Shown here in pieces: positions 8,994 to 19,869 of a stretch of 64,000 nt of DNA. How positions within the stretch are numbered: the stretch's first letter is position 1; each line of letters begins with the position of its first letter. The translations under genes were made by a program, and so were the position numbers. The DNA comes from Corynebacterium sp. (GTDB taxonomy: Bacteria; Actinomycetota; Actinomycetes; Mycobacteriales; Mycobacteriaceae): NCBI RefSeq assembly GCF_030532715.1, contig NZ_JAUNKO010000005.1, positions 216,407 through 280,406 on the forward strand. Reading direction: 5' to 3'. Below the pieces are notes generated by a model, which did not search any database, was not told where the DNA came from, and worked only from the letters and a program-made list of their open reading frames with translations.

Positions 8994-11900
8994 GTGTAAT
9001 CCAGTTCTTGGAGGGGACAGACGGTGAGTTCGCCGGCGCGCAACGCCTCAATGCCCTGCACAGCGGCGGTCACACCCTGCACCGTGGTCACCAGCGGAAT
9101 GCCCATATGGACCGCGGCGGCGCGGATATCGTAACCATCGTGCCGAGCCCCGGCAGAACCCGCAGGTGTGTTCAAAATAAGGTCCACCTCACCGTTGCGG
9201 ATGCGATCGATGATCGATACGCCCTCGCCTTCGTTTTTCACGTCGGAGTGCTTAAACACCGTCTCGCACGGCACGCCATTGCGGCGCAGCATGCCCGCCG
9301 TACCCGCCGTAGCCAACATTGTGAACCCAAGCGACGCGAGGCGCTGGATTGGGAAGATCAGCGTACGCTTATCACGATTGGCCACGGAAACGAACACAGT
9401 TCCGGCCGTGGGCAAGGCCCCGAACGCACCGGCTTCCGCCTTCGCATATGCGGCGCCAAAATTATCGGCCAACCCCATGACCTCGCCCGTTGACTTCATC
9501 TCCGGGGTGAGCAGGGAATCCAGCATGCTGCCATCCGGGCGACGGAACCGGTGGAACGGCAGTACGGCTTCCTTGACGGCGATCGGGGCGTCGAGAGGCA
9601 GCGAACCGCCGTCATAACCGGCGGGGATCATCCCCTCCTCGCGCAACTCGGCGAGGGTGGCACCCAGCATGATGCGGGCGGCGGCCTTGGCCAGCGGTGT
9701 CCCCGTCGCCTTGGACACGAACGGCACGGTGCGGGATGCGCGCGGGTTCGCTTCGATCACGTAGAGGATGTCGTCCTTGAGTGCGAATTGCACGTTCATC
9801 AGCCCTTTAACGCCGATACCATGTGCGAGCGCGGTGGTGGACTTGCGCACCTTTTCAATGTCTTCCGCACCCAGGGTCATCGGCGGCAGCGCGCAGGCGG
9901 AATCGCCGGAGTGGATGCCCGCCTCCTCGATGTGCTCCATCACGCCGGCAAGGTACACCTCGGTGCCGTCGCACAACGCGTCGACGTCGATTTCGATGGC
10001 GTTGTCGAGGAAGCGATCCACCAACACCGGATGATCACTCGTAATTTCCGTTGCACGTTCGATGTAGTTGCGCAGCGAGGCTTGGTCATACACGATTTCC
10101 ATGCCGCGGCCACCGAGCACATACGACGGCCGCACAAGCACCGGGTACCCAATGCGCTCGGCGACATCGCGGGCTTGCTCGTAGCTGGTCGCGGTACCAA
10201 ACGCGGGAGCGGGAAGCTGGGCCTGGCGCAACACTTCACCGAACTCGCCGCGATCTTCGGCGAGGTTGATTGCCTCCGGTGTGGTGCCTACTACCGGAAC
10301 ACCCGCATCGCGTAAACGTTCGGCTAGGCCGAGAGGGGTTTGGCCGCCAAGCTGAACAATGACGCCGGCGACGGTGCCGGACTGCGACTCCGCGTGGTAC
10401 ACCTCCATGACATCTTCAAACGTCAACGGTTCGAAATAGAGGCGGTCAGCGGTGTCGTAGTCGGTGGAAACCGTCTCCGGGTTGCAGTTGACCATGACAG
10501 TCTCATAACCCACGCGCGACAATTCGAGGGCGGCGTGCACACACGAATAGTCAAACTCGATGCCCTGGCCGATGCGGTTCGGCCCGGAACCCAAAATGAT
10601 GACCTTTTCCTTTTCGGTCTGTGGGGTCACTTCGGATTCGGCGGCGGGGTCGAGCTCGTACGCGGAATAGTGGTACGGGGTCTTAGCCTCGAACTCAGCG
10701 GCGCATGTGTCCACGGTTTTAAAGACGGGTCGGATGCCGAGCGACCAGCGCAGTCGACGCACCCCGTCCTCGCCGGCGAACTCTGGGCGCAGCACCGCGA
10801 TTTGACGGTCCGACAGGCCAAAGAACTTAGCGCGGCGCAGCAATTGTTCGCTGAGCACGGGGGCTTCGACAAGCTCAGTGCGGAAGTCAACGAGTGCCTG
10901 CAATTCGGCGAGGAACCAGGGATCAATACCCGAAGCTTCGCACACTTCTTCGACGGTAGCGCCGAGCCGGAGGGCGAGTTCCGCGTCGTAGAGGCGCCCC
11001 TCAGTCGGGCGGCGGAGGTCTTCAAGGATCGCGGCAACATCGGTGGCGCGCTCCCCCGCAAAGGCCTCGTCGGGGACGGTCCAAAAACCCGCCTGTTTAT
11101 TCTCCAACGAACGCAGCACTTTACCGAGCGCGGCGATATAGTTGCGGCCCAGCGACATTGCTTCGCCAACGGATTTCATCGTGGTGGTCAGGGTGTCATC
11201 GGCACCGGAGAACTTTTCGAATGCGAAGCGCGGCGCCTTCACCACGACGTAATCGAGCGTCGGTTCGAAAGCGGCTGGGGTGACGCCGGTGATGTCATTG
11301 GTGATCTCGTCGAGTGTGTACCCAATAGCCAGTTTCGCGGCGATCTTAGCAATGGGGAAACCAGTGGCTTTCGATGCCAACGCGGAGGATCGAGATACCC
11401 GAGGATTCATTTCGATGGTGATGATTCGGCCGTCACGCGGGTTAATAGCGAATTGGATGTTACAGCCGCCGGTGTCCACGCCAACCTCGCGCAGGATGGC
11501 GATGCCTTGGGTGCGTAGTTTTTGGAACTCACGGTCGGTCAAGGTCATGGCGGGCGCGACGGTCACGGAGTCGCCGGTGTGCACGCCGAGAGCGTCAACG
11601 TTTTCGATCGAACACACAACGACGACGTTGTCTTTCGCATCACGCATCAGCTCGAGCTCGAATTCTTTCCACCCAAGGATGGATTCCTCGATGAGGACAT
11701 TCGCCTCTGGGGAGGCGGCCAAACCGCCGCCGGCGATGCGCTCGAGGTCTTCGTCGGTATACGCGAGCCCGGACCCGAGGCCGCCCATGGTGAACGACGG
11801 GCGAACCACCACCGGCAACCCGAGTTCGGCGACGGTTTCGCGGACTTCGTCCATGTTGTGGCACACGCGCGACCGGGCAGATTCGCCGCCCACGTTCGCC

Positions 11901-12322
11901 ACGATGTCTTTGAATTTTTGGCGGTCTTCGCCGCGTTCGATGGCTTCGATGTCTGCGCCGATGAGCTCAACGTTGTACTTTTCCAACGAGCCGCGGCGAT
12001 CAAGCGCGATCGCGGTGTTGAGGGCGGTTTGGCCGCCAAGTGTCGCGAGCACGGCGTCGATCGGGTGTCCCGCCGCAATCTCAGCCTCGAAGATTTTTTC
12101 GATGTATTCGGGTTGGATGGGTTCCACATAGGTGTGGTCCGCAAACTCCGGGTCGGTCATGATCGTCGCGGGATTGGAGTTGATGAGCGTGACGCGCATG
12201 CCCTCCTCTTTGAGCACCCGGCACGCCTGCGTCCCGGAATAGTCAAATTCGCACGCCTGTCCGATGACAATCGGGCCGGAACCAATGACCAGGACATGTG
12301 AAATATCTGTGCGCTTCGGCAT
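8990..12322 (-). CDS. carB: Carbamoyl-phosphate synthase large subunit
   Basis: CarB (1110 aa) forms carbamoyl phosphate from bicarbonate, ATP and ammonia channelled from CarA, feeding pyrimidines and arginine. The two homologous synthase halves are both present, each with IGSGP-type Rossmann starts ([20 protein letters not shown] near residue 10 and [18 protein letters not shown] near 565) and ATP-grasp segments ending [19 protein letters not shown] and [21 protein letters not shown]-terminal MGS-like allosteric domain follows. Length is normal. It follows carA by 24 bases and overlaps pyrF. Confidence 0.97.
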   Translation of the reverse strand: MPKRTDISHVLVIGSGPIVIGQACEFDYSGTQACRVLKEEGMRVTLINSNPATIMTDPEFADHTYVEPIQPEYIEKIFEAEIAAGHPIDAVLATLGGQTALNTAIALDRRGSLEKYNVELIGADIEAIERGEDRQKFKDIVANVGGESARSRVCHNMDEVRETVAELGLPVVVRPSFTMGGLGSGLAYTDEDLERIAGGGLAASPEANVLIEESILGWKEFELELMRDAKDNVVVVCSIENVDALGVHTGDSVTVAPAMTLTDREFQKLRTQGIAILREVGVDTGGCNIQFAINPRDGRIITIEMNPRVSRSSALASKATGFPIAKIAAKLAIGYTLDEITNDITGVTPAAFEPTLDYVVVKAPRFAFEKFSGADDTLTTTMKSVGEAMSLGRNYIAALGKVLRSLENKQAGFWTVPDEAFAGERATDVAAILEDLRRPTEGRLYDAELALRLGATVEEVCEASGIDPWFLAELQALVDFRTELVEAPVLSEQLLRRAKFFGLSDRQIAVLRPEFAGEDGVRRLRWSLGIRPVFKTVDTCAAEFEAKTPYHYSAYELDPAAESEVTPQTEKEKVIILGSGPNRIGQGIEFDYSCVHAALELSRVGYETVMVNCNPETVSTDYDTADRLYFEPLTFEDVMEVYHAESQSGTVAGVIVQLGGQTPLGLAERLRDAGVPVVGTTPEAINLAEDRGEFGEVLRQAQLPAPAFGTATSYEQARDVAERIGYPVLVRPSYVLGGRGMEIVYDQASLRNYIERATEITSDHPVLVDRFLDNAIEIDVDALCDGTEVYLAGVMEHIEEAGIHSGDSACALPPMTLGAEDIEKVRKSTTALAHGIGVKGLMNVQFALKDDILYVIEANPRASRTVPFVSKATGTPLAKAAARIMLGATLAELREEGMIPAGYDGGSLPLDAPIAVKEAVLPFHRFRRPDGSMLDSLLTPEMKSTGEVMGLADNFGAAYAKAEAGAFGALPTAGTVFVSVANRDKRTLIFPIQRLASLGFTMLATAGTAGMLRRNGVPCETVFKHSDVKNEGEGVSIIDRIRNGEVDLILNTPAGSAGARHDGYDIRAAAVHMGIPLVTTVQGVTAAVQGIEALRAGELTVCPLQELDYT

Positions 12323-12346
12323 GGTGATGTACCTTTCCTGGTCTTC

Positions 12347-13504
12347 CTACTTGGCGGCCCGTGCGGCGTGAGCGGCGGCCATGGTTTCAATAAAACGATC
12401 AAACAGCGGGTTCGCGTCGTGCGGTCCGGCGGCGGCCTCCGGATGGTATTGCACCGAGTAAGCCATGCCGCTGTCGAGGGCGACCCCTTCAACCACTTCA
12501 TCGTTCAAACAAACGTGCGTAACCCTTGCTGGGCCGAAATCGGTGGCGAAGCGCTGCCCGCGCTCCCCTTTCAGCGCAAACCCGTGGTTTTGTGAAGTTA
12601 TCTCTACTTTGCCTCGTTCCAGATCGAGCACGGGCACATTGATTCCCCGGTGACCGAACTTCATTTTGTAGGTTTCGAGGCCGAGCGCACGCCCGAGAAT
12701 CTGATTGCCAAAGCAGATGCCAAAGAACGGCACACCCGCGGCGATCACGTCGCGCACGACCGCAACCATCTCGTCTGCGGTGGCAGGGTCACCGGGACCA
12801 TTAGATACAAACACCCCATCGGGCTGGTAGCGGGCGATATCCGCGAACGGAGTGTTCGCCGGCACCACCACACAGCGCACGCCCCGGGCCCGAAGATTGC
12901 GCAGCGAATTGGTTTTCACACCCATGTCATACACCACGACGGTGTACCGTTCCTCGCCTTCAGCGGCGACTTCATACACGGTGCTGGTAGTCACCTCGCG
13001 GGCGAGATCTGCGCCTGCCATCGCCGGTTGCGCCTGCACTTCGGCGAGCAATTCCTCCCGCGGGCGGAGCGCCGCCGGGCCGGAGAAAATGCCGGCGGCC
13101 ACGGAGCCGTGGTCACGCAGGTGGCGGACCAGTGCCCGAGTGTCCACGCCGCGGATCCCCACCACGGATTGGGCGATCATTTCCTCCTCCAGCGTGCGGG
13201 CCGCACGCCAATTGGACACCCTATGTGCAAGGTCACGGATGATAATGCCAGCGGCCCAAATGCGATCCCCGTGGGATTCGTTATCCTCGTCGTTCCACCC
13301 AGTGTTGCCAATTTGCGGCGCGGTAAACGTGACTAATTGGCGGTGGAACGAGGGATCGGTCATGGTTTCCTGGTAGCCGGTCATCGCGGTGGTGAACACT
13401 GCCTCGCCGAGGCGAGTCCCCACCGCTCCAACCGCTTGCCCTTCGAACACACGGCCGTCCGCCAATACGAGGACGGCCGGCTGGTTGCTGCTGGAAGGTG
13501 TCAC
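12347..13504 (-). CDS. carA: Carbamoyl-phosphate synthase small subunit (glutaminase)
   Basis: CarA (385 aa with this start) hydrolyses glutamine and passes ammonia to CarB. The N-terminal CPSase domain begins AVLVLADGRVFEGQAVGAVG. The class I amidotransferase domain has the nucleophile in FFGICFGNQILGRALG and the His-Glu pair in VQYHPEAAAGP. The GTG at 13504 is preferred because GAAAGG precedes it by seven bases. An in-frame ATG at 13531, directly after the pyrC stop, would add nine residues. Third biosynthetic gene of the pyr operon. Confidence 0.95.
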   Translation of the reverse strand: MTPSSSNQPAVLVLADGRVFEGQAVGAVGTRLGEAVFTTAMTGYQETMTDPSFHRQLVTFTAPQIGNTGWNDEDNESHGDRIWAAGIIIRDLAHRVSNWRAARTLEEEMIAQSVVGIRGVDTRALVRHLRDHGSVAAGIFSGPAALRPREELLAEVQAQPAMAGADLAREVTTSTVYEVAAEGEERYTVVVYDMGVKTNSLRNLRARGVRCVVVPANTPFADIARYQPDGVFVSNGPGDPATADEMVAVVRDVIAAGVPFFGICFGNQILGRALGLETYKMKFGHRGINVPVLDLERGKVEITSQNHGFALKGERGQRFATDFGPARVTHVCLNDEVVEGVALDSGMAYSVQYHPEAAAGPHDANPLFDRFIETMAAAHAARAAK

Positions 13505-13531
13505 AATGTCGCCTTTCAAAGGAATATTCAT

Positions 13532-14881
13532 TTACTTACCTGCCTCGGTCCGCGGCACCGCCACACCGTCGGCGCAGGTGATATGCCCGCGCAGCACCGT
13601 GTGCGTGACCTTAGTGTGAAACTCCATACCCTCGTACGGCGTGTTTTCGGATTTCGAGGCCATGGCGTCACCGCTAGCCACCCAGGGATGGTCCGGATCC
13701 ACCACGGTGAGGTTTGCGGGCTCCCCAACGGCGATCGGCCGACCGTGCCCCGGCAAACGCACGATTTCGCATGGGCGTTCGCTCATTACCTTGGCTACCC
13801 AACGCCAATCCGCAAGCCCCGTACGCACGAACGTATCGGCGATGATCGCCAGGGAAGTTTCCAACCCCAACATCCCGGGCCGCGCGTGCTCGAACTCGCA
13901 ACATTTTTCTTCAGACCCATGCGGCGCGTGATCGGTAGCCACGCAATCGATCACGCCGTCGAGCAACGCTTGGCGCAGCGCCACCGTGTCGTGCGCCTCC
14001 CGTAGCGGCGGGTTCACGCGGTTGACACCATCGTAGGTTTCCAGGCGCTCGTCGGTAAGGATCAAATGGTGGGGAGTCACTTCGGCGGTCATGGGAATGC
14101 CCCGCTCCTTCGCCCACGTCACCAACTCCACGGACCCCACCGTCGAGGCGTGGCAAATGTGTACGCGGCCACCGTAGTCGCGGGCAAGCAACGCATCCCG
14201 CGCGACGATGGATTCTTCCGCCGCCCGGGGCCACCCGCGCAGCCCCAACCGTGCCGCGCGTTCGCCTTCGTGCGCTACCGCGCCTTCGGTGAGGCGGGGT
14301 TCTTCGCAATGCTGCGCCAGCAATACATCCTGGCCGCGCGAATATTCGATTGCACGGCGCATAATCTGTGGGTTTGCCACGCATTTTCCATCATCAGAAA
14401 ACATGCGCACTTTCGCGGCCGAATTCGCCATCATGCCAAATTCGGTGAGCTCCTTGCCGTCCAGCCCTTTGGTAATGGACCCCACGGGGTGCACGTCGCA
14501 CAGGCCAATCGCCTGCCCCTTGTACCACACGGATTCCGCGATCACCGGCTGGTCCATCACCGGCTGTGTATTCGCCATGGTGAACACGGCGGTAAACCCG
14601 CCCTGCGCTGCGGCGGCGGAACCGGACGCGATGGTTTCGGTATCTTCGCGGCCAGGCTCCCGAAGGTGCACATGGATGTCTACCAACCCGGGCAGCAGCA
14701 CCCCACCGTTGCCGTCGATGACGCGGTCGGCGTCGTGGTCGCCCGCGTCGAGTGAGGTGATCACGCCGTCGGTGATCAGCACGTTGGTGGCCTCGCCCTC
14801 CCCGTACGGGCGAACGTTGCGGATCACGAGGGTGCCAGTTGCCGCCGGTGCAAGCGTCCCGGTTTCGGGATATTCAATCAT
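13532..14881 (-). CDS. pyrC: Dihydroorotase
   Basis: PyrC (449 aa with this start) cyclises carbamoyl aspartate to dihydroorotate. Amidohydrolase marks are [10 protein letters not shown] (metal His pair), [20 protein letters not shown] and [12 protein letters not shown] with the catalytic Asp. AAGGGGAAAAG immediately precedes the chosen ATG. An in-frame ATG at 14908, overlapping the pyrB stop as TAATG, would add nine residues. It lies between pyrB and carA in the operon. Confidence 0.94.
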   Translation of the reverse strand: MIEYPETGTLAPAATGTLVIRNVRPYGEGEATNVLITDGVITSLDAGDHDADRVIDGNGGVLLPGLVDIHVHLREPGREDTETIASGSAAAAQGGFTAVFTMANTQPVMDQPVIAESVWYKGQAIGLCDVHPVGSITKGLDGKELTEFGMMANSAAKVRMFSDDGKCVANPQIMRRAIEYSRGQDVLLAQHCEEPRLTEGAVAHEGERAARLGLRGWPRAAEESIVARDALLARDYGGRVHICHASTVGSVELVTWAKERGIPMTAEVTPHHLILTDERLETYDGVNRVNPPLREAHDTVALRQALLDGVIDCVATDHAPHGSEEKCCEFEHARPGMLGLETSLAIIADTFVRTGLADWRWVAKVMSERPCEIVRLPGHGRPIAVGEPANLTVVDPDHPWVASGDAMASKSENTPYEGMEFHTKVTHTVLRGHITCADGVAVPRTEAGK

Positions 14882-14907
14882 CTTTTCCCCTTGGAAGTTT
14901 GCGGTCA

Positions 14908-15837
14908 TTACAGTGCGGGGGAACCGACACCGATAATCAAGTTAAATAGAACGGCCATTCGCACGTGTACTCCGTTGGACACCTGTTGCAAAATCGCGGT
15001 TTGCGGGGCGTCAGCCACGGCGTCGTTAATTTCCATGCCGCGCAGCATCGGGCCGGGGTGCATCACGATTGCATGGTCCGGTAGGCTCGCCAACCGCTGC
15101 TTCGAAAGGCCGTACAAGGTGGCGTATTCCCGGTGCGAGGGGAAGAACCCACCCAACATACGTTCTTGTTGCACGCGTAGCATCATCACCACGTCGGCGT
15201 CACGGATTTCTTCATCCATGGAATACGCCGCCCGCACGGGCCAGTGCTCCACGCCGATGGGCAGGAGAGTCGGCGGCGCCACCAGCACCACCTCTGCCCC
15301 CAACGCCGACAACAAATCCACGTTCGAACGAACGACGCGGGAGTGCAGACAGTCACCCACGATCACCACTTTTCGGCCGGCAATGCTGCCAAGGCGCTGG
15401 CGCATCGTCACGGCGTCGAGAAGCGCTTGGGTGGGGTGCTGGTGCGAACCGTCGCCGGCGTTGATCACGCTGGGCCCGTCCAACCACCCGGCGACCTGCT
15501 GCGCGGCGCCCGAACTGGGGTGGCGCATCACGATCGCGTCAGCCCCAATGGCGTGCAAGGTCGCCGCCGTATCGCGCAAAGATTCGCCCTTTTTCACGCT
15601 CGAAGAAGAAGCCGAAATGTTGATCACGTCGGCGCTCATCCACTTGCCGGCGGTTTCGAACGAAGCGCGGGTACGGGTGGAGTTTTCGTAGAACATGGTA
15701 AACACTGTGCGCCCGCGCAGCGTAGGGAGTTTTTTCACCTCCCGGCCCAGAAGCGCCTCACGGAACCGGTCCGCCTCGTCCATGATGTGAACAATCTCGT
15801 CTTTGGTTAAATCCGAGATTGACAGCAAATGTTTCAC
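14908..15837 (-). CDS. pyrB: Aspartate carbamoyltransferase catalytic subunit
   Basis: PyrB (309 aa) joins aspartate to carbamoyl phosphate. The carbamoyl-phosphate signature [13 protein letters not shown], the 80s-loop [28 protein letters not shown] and [12 protein letters not shown] are all in place. The start is GTG, after AGGAAACTGTT. No regulatory PyrI was seen, as expected for actinobacteria. The stop overlaps the possible upstream pyrC start. Confidence 0.96.
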   Translation of the reverse strand: MKHLLSISDLTKDEIVHIMDEADRFREALLGREVKKLPTLRGRTVFTMFYENSTRTRASFETAGKWMSADVINISASSSSVKKGESLRDTAATLHAIGADAIVMRHPSSGAAQQVAGWLDGPSVINAGDGSHQHPTQALLDAVTMRQRLGSIAGRKVVIVGDCLHSRVVRSNVDLLSALGAEVVLVAPPTLLPIGVEHWPVRAAYSMDEEIRDADVVMMLRVQQERMLGGFFPSHREYATLYGLSKQRLASLPDHAIVMHPGPMLRGMEINDAVADAPQTAILQQVSNGVHVRMAVLFNLIIGVGSPAL

Positions 15838-15846
15838 AACAGTTTC

Positions 15847-16410
15847 CTATTCGCTTCGGGTTAACGTCACTGCGTCGCGGCCGTCGATTTCGTCGAACAG
15901 CACCGTAATTTCCTCCGCCCGTGACGTCGGCAGATTCTTGCCTACATAGTCGGCGCGGATCGGCAATTGGCGGTGGCCACGGTCTACAAATACCGCGAGT
16001 TGTATTTGCTCCGGCCGGCCAATATCGCGCAATGCGTCCAGCGCGGCGCGAATGGTTCGCCCCGAATACAGCACATCATCCACCAAGATGACAGTGGCAC
16101 CATCAATCCCCGAATCAGGGATATTGGTGGGGCGCAATGCGCGCCGTGGGTGCGTGCGTAAATCGTCGCGGTACAGTGTGATGTCCAGCTCCCCTACTGC
16201 GACCTCAACCCCCGAAAACTCCCGGATTTTCTCCGCGAGCCTGCGCGCGAGTGGCACCCCTCCGGAGGGAATACCAAGCAACACTACGGTGTCGGCTGCG
16301 GCGGAATCCAACGCTGTTTTTTCAATAATCTGGTGCGCGATGCGTGCAACAGTTCGACCAACATCGTCTGCGCTCAGCAGTTCGGTTGTGGCCAAATTGT
16401 CTTGATCCAT
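15847..16410 (-). CDS. pyrR: PyrR: pyr operon RNA-binding regulator / uracil phosphoribosyltransferase
   Basis: PyrR (187 aa) senses UMP/UTP versus PRPP and binds pyr mRNA; many members also make UMP from uracil and PRPP. The PRPP loop [21 protein letters not shown] and the family segment [14 protein letters not shown] are present. The ATG follows AAGGAGGTCACG. Just ahead of that ribosome site lies a hairpin whose loop matches the PyrR-binding loop, so PyrR probably represses its own operon. It is the first gene of the pyr operon. Confidence 0.95.
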   Translation of the reverse strand: MDQDNLATTELLSADDVGRTVARIAHQIIEKTALDSAAADTVVLLGIPSGGVPLARRLAEKIREFSGVEVAVGELDITLYRDDLRTHPRRALRPTNIPDSGIDGATVILVDDVLYSGRTIRAALDALRDIGRPEQIQLAVFVDRGHRQLPIRADYVGKNLPTSRAEEITVLFDEIDGRDAVTLTRSE

Positions 16411-16424
16411 CGTGACCTCCTTCT

Positions 16425-16440
16425 CCGCCTCTCAGTGCGG
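16425..16440 (-). promoter_or_regulatory. PyrR-binding RNA hairpin overlapping the pyrR ribosome site region
   Basis: On the minus strand the leader reads CCGC-ACTGAGAG-GCGG, then GAGAAGGAGG (ribosome site) and the pyrR ATG. The loop contains UGAGAGGC, as in Bacillus PyrR binding loops, placed on a GC stem. It lies about 15 bases before the start codon. This fits PyrR-dependent translational repression as described for Mycobacterium smegmatis, not attenuation, since no terminator with a T-run follows. Confidence 0.65.
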
Positions 16441-16706
16441 CTCGTTAAAGGATGTCTCCCATTGCGAGAACTGGGAACAACCTTAGCATTACCCCCTTAC
16501 CCGCCGCGATTACCCCGGCTGCTCCCCCGGCTCGCCGCGCATTTCCACGCCGCGCCCGCCGTCACGGCACCGCGCACACAGGCGCTTGTAAGCTGGCATT
16601 TTCCCCGGATTCATTGGGGCTGTTGGAGTGCTGTCGCACGGGCGTAACGGCGTACCGTCTATGCTTAAATGGCACCGAAGCGCCAACCCCGAAGGGGACC
16701 ATTGCC

Positions 16707-18092
16707 GTGAGTCACACCGCGCAACACTTCGTTCCACACGCGCCAGAACTGGTTTGGGATTGGTTGTCCCGGCCCGGGGCGCCTGTCCGCCTTGCGCCGA
16801 AATTTGTGCCCATGATCCCGATTGAGGAGCCGACCCGCCTCTCCGATGGCACGACCGTGTTCTCACTGCCGGCGGGGTTGCGGTGGGTGACGCGCCACAA
16901 CCTAGTGGATTATGTGCCGGGAAAAAGTTACTCCAATCAGTGCATTAAGGCCCCGCTAAAGGCCCTGTCACATTGGCGGCACACCCACGAGCTTGCCGCA
17001 CACGAGGGCGGCACCACCATCACTGAAGAAGTGCACACCAATTTGCCCGCAACGTCCGTGGCGGCGTTGTTGGCGTACCGGCAGCACCAACTGGCTGCGG
17101 ATTTGGATACGCTCGCCGGCTTGGGCGAGCTCAATGCGCAACCGAAGGTGATTGCCATGACGGGCACGCACGGGCTGGTGGGGCGCTCGCTGCGGGCGCT
17201 GCTGACCACTTCGGGGCACCGGGTGATTTCCTTGGTGCGGGAGTTGGAGGAGCCGGCCACCACGCCGGGGGCGGTGAATCGCACGGCTGCGGACCAGCGC
17301 CTGTGGGATCCGGTGTCGCCGGCGTTGGATCTGTTGGAGGGCGTGGATTGCGTCGTGCACCTCGCCGGGGAGCCCCTGGTTGGGCGGTTCAATGAGGAAC
17401 ACCGGGGCGCTATTCGTACTTCCCGGGTGGGTCCGACGGCTGCGCTGGCGCGTCGCGCGGCCGCGTCGTCGACATGCGCCACCTTTGTGTGTGCTTCCTC
17501 GATCGGCTTCTACGGGCACGAGCATTCCGAGGATCCCATCGACGAGACGGCGCCAAAGGGCGACGGGTTTTTGGCGGACGTGACGGCGGATTGGGAGGCG
17601 GCCTGCGCCCCCGCGAGTGACGCCGGTGTGCGAGTGGTCAACGTGCGCACTGGGGTGACGTTGAGTAGTTGGGGCGGCATTCTGCCGATCGTGCGGACGT
17701 TGTTCTCAACGGGCCTTGGCGGCCATGTTGGGTCGGGGGAACACCGATTGTCATGGATTTCTTTGGACGATTTAACAGATATTTATCGTCTCGCAATTTT
17801 GGACGAATCCTTGGCTGGGCCGATCAACGCGGTAGCCCCCAGCCCCATCACGCACCGCGCCTTTTCCCGGGAACTCGGATCCCAGATGGGACGCCCTTCT
17901 ATCATTCCAATTCCCAGTTTTGGCCCGCGTCTCTTGCTTGGTTCTCAGGGCGCTCAAGAATTGGTGTTAGCTGATCACAATGTGTGCTCATCCGTACTGA
18001 CGAGCGAATTCAGACACCCAACAATCGACTGTGCGCTGGCCCATGAGTTGGGTGGCGAAGGCTTCCGCGACGGGTCGGACACGATAGGCTAA
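16707..18092 (+). CDS. TIGR01777-family SDR epimerase with N-terminal SRPBCC-like domain
   Basis: This 461-residue protein has two parts. Residues about 1-145 resemble a START/SRPBCC polyketide-cyclase-like fold (HAPELVWDWLSRPGAPVRL). From about 150 there is an atypical NAD(P) epimerase with MTGTHGLVGRSLRALL, VVHLAGEPLVGRF and FVCASSIGFYG, ending in the extra C-terminal domain of the YfcH/TIGR01777 family. Substrate is unknown for this family. The GTG at 16707 follows GAAGGGG; the open frame upstream lacks family similarity. Four bases separate it from the next gene, so it leads the small YbjN-like series. Confidence 0.85.
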   Translation: MSHTAQHFVPHAPELVWDWLSRPGAPVRLAPKFVPMIPIEEPTRLSDGTTVFSLPAGLRWVTRHNLVDYVPGKSYSNQCIKAPLKALSHWRHTHELAAHEGGTTITEEVHTNLPATSVAALLAYRQHQLAADLDTLAGLGELNAQPKVIAMTGTHGLVGRSLRALLTTSGHRVISLVRELEEPATTPGAVNRTAADQRLWDPVSPALDLLEGVDCVVHLAGEPLVGRFNEEHRGAIRTSRVGPTAALARRAAASSTCATFVCASSIGFYGHEHSEDPIDETAPKGDGFLADVTADWEAACAPASDAGVRVVNVRTGVTLSSWGGILPIVRTLFSTGLGGHVGSGEHRLSWISLDDLTDIYRLAILDESLAGPINAVAPSPITHRAFSRELGSQMGRPSIIPIPSFGPRLLLGSQGAQELVLADHNVCSSVLTSEFRHPTIDCALAHELGGEGFRDGSDTIG

Positions 18093-18096
18093 ACCT

Positions 18097-18537
18097 GTGA
18101 CTGATTCCGAACCTACTCCCATGACCCTTGATCGCGTCGTGGAAATCTTGGAAGCTGAGAAGCTTGAATACGTCCGCGAGGACAATGATTTGTTGCGCAC
18201 CGGGTTTCCCAATGCTGCGATTGGTGTGGTCATCGAAGGCGACCATTTGCTTTTCGACGCCGCCTGGCGCGGCGCCCCTCCCAGCGCGGACGCGCCGAAG
18301 GTGCTCGGCGCGATGAACGAGTGGAACTTAACGCGTGTGATGCCAAGCGTGAGTTTCAATGAAATCTCTGAAGGCACCCTGAATATTCGGGCGCATCGCG
18401 CGCTGTATGTGGGCCACGGCGCTACCCATAATCAAATCGGCGCGTTTATCATGTCCGCGATTCAAACCACCCTGGCGTGCTTTGAATGGCTGGAGACCGA
18501 GTTCCCGCAATACGTGACGTGGAAGGAAGCACAATGA
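18097..18537 (+). CDS. YbjN-like protein (first of four small genes)
   Basis: This 146-residue cytoplasmic protein begins with GTG. TLDRVVEILEAEKLEYVRED, a hydrophobic AIGVVIEGDHLLF strand, an acidic/aromatic middle and the ending AFIMSAIQTTLACFEWLE fit the YbjN/type III-chaperone-like fold of small alpha-beta proteins. No catalytic residues are recognisable. Its stop overlaps the next start (ATGA), so the series is translationally coupled. Function is unknown; chaperone-like or sensory roles proposed for YbjN are not shown by this sequence. Confidence 0.7.
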   Translation: MTDSEPTPMTLDRVVEILEAEKLEYVREDNDLLRTGFPNAAIGVVIEGDHLLFDAAWRGAPPSADAPKVLGAMNEWNLTRVMPSVSFNEISEGTLNIRAHRALYVGHGATHNQIGAFIMSAIQTTLACFEWLETEFPQYVTWKEAQ

Positions 18538-18944
18538 TCAGCGCCGTAACCCTGGACCGGGTTCGCAGCACCATGCAGGAGTTCGATATTGAACTCGCCC
18601 CGCATGAAGAGGTGGCCACGGCAAACCTCAATGGTTTCCCAGTGACCTTCGCCGTGCTCAACACCGCGGTGTTGATTGTGCGCGCGGATCATAGCTTGGA
18701 GGAACCGGTTGCGGACGGTAACCCCGCGACGTTTTTGGCTTGCAACCACTTCAACGCGTTCAACTTTCAATGCAAGGCGGTGGTGATGGACCGCCTTGAA
18801 AACCTGGTTGTGCGCACCGAATGCGAGCTCATGGTGGCCGCCGGCATGACCGACGATCAGTTGCGCGCCGCGCTGAAAGAGGCGGTGGATAACGTTCTCC
18901 AAGCCCAAGAAGCCATCACCCAACTCGTGGATTCAATGTCTTAA
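18534..18944 (+). CDS. YbjN-like protein (second of four)
   Basis: This 136-residue protein repeats the layout of its neighbour: TLDRVRSTMQEFDIELAPHE at the start, a strand FAVLNTAVLIVRAD, then a helix-rich end (EAVDNVLQAQEAITQLVD). The shared opening TLDRV suggests tandem duplication followed by strong divergence. The start is the ATG that overlaps the previous stop. The next start overlaps this stop as TAATG. Confidence 0.7.
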   Translation: MISAVTLDRVRSTMQEFDIELAPHEEVATANLNGFPVTFAVLNTAVLIVRADHSLEEPVADGNPATFLACNHFNAFNFQCKAVVMDRLENLVVRTECELMVAAGMTDDQLRAALKEAVDNVLQAQEAITQLVDSMS

Positions 18945-19426
18945 TGCTTAGCCCAAATCCTCTCTCCCGTGTCGTTGCCTGGCTAAACCACGCAAATTTG
19001 CCGTTTGAAATGGTCGGCGAAACCCTTCGCGTGCGCGCACAACGGTGGCATCTGGATTATTCCTATGATGCGACCTTCGATCAGCTGAAAGCGTTGTGCA
19101 CGTGGGAGGGGAAACCGAGCTACCAAGACTTGGAAGAATTCATCACTTTTATCGCCGAGTGGAACTTCGAATTCCTCCAACCGATAGCAATCCTGGAAAC
19201 CCCCACACCCACCACGATGGAGCTGCGGGGGCGGACCTCCCTACCGAACGCTTCCCTACTGCCCGCGCCGAACATTGAGGCGTTTGCCGCGGTGGCGTGG
19301 GTGGTGTCCCGCCAATTGATGTTCACCGCGGAGCGCACGCTCCCCGGCGGCAAGGTTGGTCTGGCCAACACGCATCCCTTTTTGATCCAGCCGGAGGCGC
19401 TGCGCAAAATGGGGCGCACCTCATGA
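18944..19426 (+). CDS. Hypothetical YbjN-like protein (third of four)
   Basis: This 160-residue protein starts MLSPNPLSRVVAWLNHANLP. It has the same helix-strand opening (SRVVAWLNHANLPFEMVGETLRV) but is more divergent and rich in Trp and aromatic residues. No known catalytic motif is visible. Assignment to the YbjN-like group rests on position, size and secondary-structure pattern, so it is weaker than for the flanking genes. It is coupled at both ends by overlapping stop/start codons. Confidence 0.62.
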   Translation: MLSPNPLSRVVAWLNHANLPFEMVGETLRVRAQRWHLDYSYDATFDQLKALCTWEGKPSYQDLEEFITFIAEWNFEFLQPIAILETPTPTTMELRGRTSLPNASLLPAPNIEAFAAVAWVVSRQLMFTAERTLPGGKVGLANTHPFLIQPEALRKMGRTS

Positions 19427-19869
19427 GGGCGCTCACCTTGGACCGGGTAGCCGCCGCGTTTCAAAATATTGGCGTGGAAACCGAGGCGGAACCCGACCAG
19501 CTCAATATTTTGCAGCTGCGTTTGCCTACCGCTGTGTCCGTGGAGTCCGGGCAACTACTGGTGCTCGCCTCGGATTGGGATTTGGAGCTGGATAACACGC
19601 CGGAGCTGCAACGGGACCTGTTTTTCCGCATCAACGATTTTCATCGAAAATACTCCCGCATCAAAATTGCGGTGGACCCAGAACGTGAGCACGCTGTGCT
19701 TGCGCTGACCGACGTGCTGTCCTGCCACCCGGGCCTGAGCGATACCCTCCTGGAATTGACACTGCAACGAAGCCTGGGCGGGCTGATTCACGCCGCATAT
19801 GAGCTCAGCTCCCAGATTCCTGGCGCCGATGTAAGCCCAGCTCCCACGGGTGAATGGGGCGGCGTCTAG
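19423..19869 (+). CDS. YbjN-like protein (fourth of four)
   Basis: This 148-residue protein opens MRALTLDRVAAAFQNIGVE, again with the TLDRV start seen in two of its neighbours. It continues with QLLVLASDWDLELDN and a helical end. The ATG overlaps the preceding stop. The last codons and the stop form the left arm of a perfect 13-bp hairpin shared with the end of nusB. No enzymatic residues were recognised. Confidence 0.68.
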   Translation: MRALTLDRVAAAFQNIGVETEAEPDQLNILQLRLPTAVSVESGQLLVLASDWDLELDNTPELQRDLFFRINDFHRKYSRIKIAVDPEREHAVLALTDVLSCHPGLSDTLLELTLQRSLGGLIHAAYELSSQIPGADVSPAPTGEWGGV

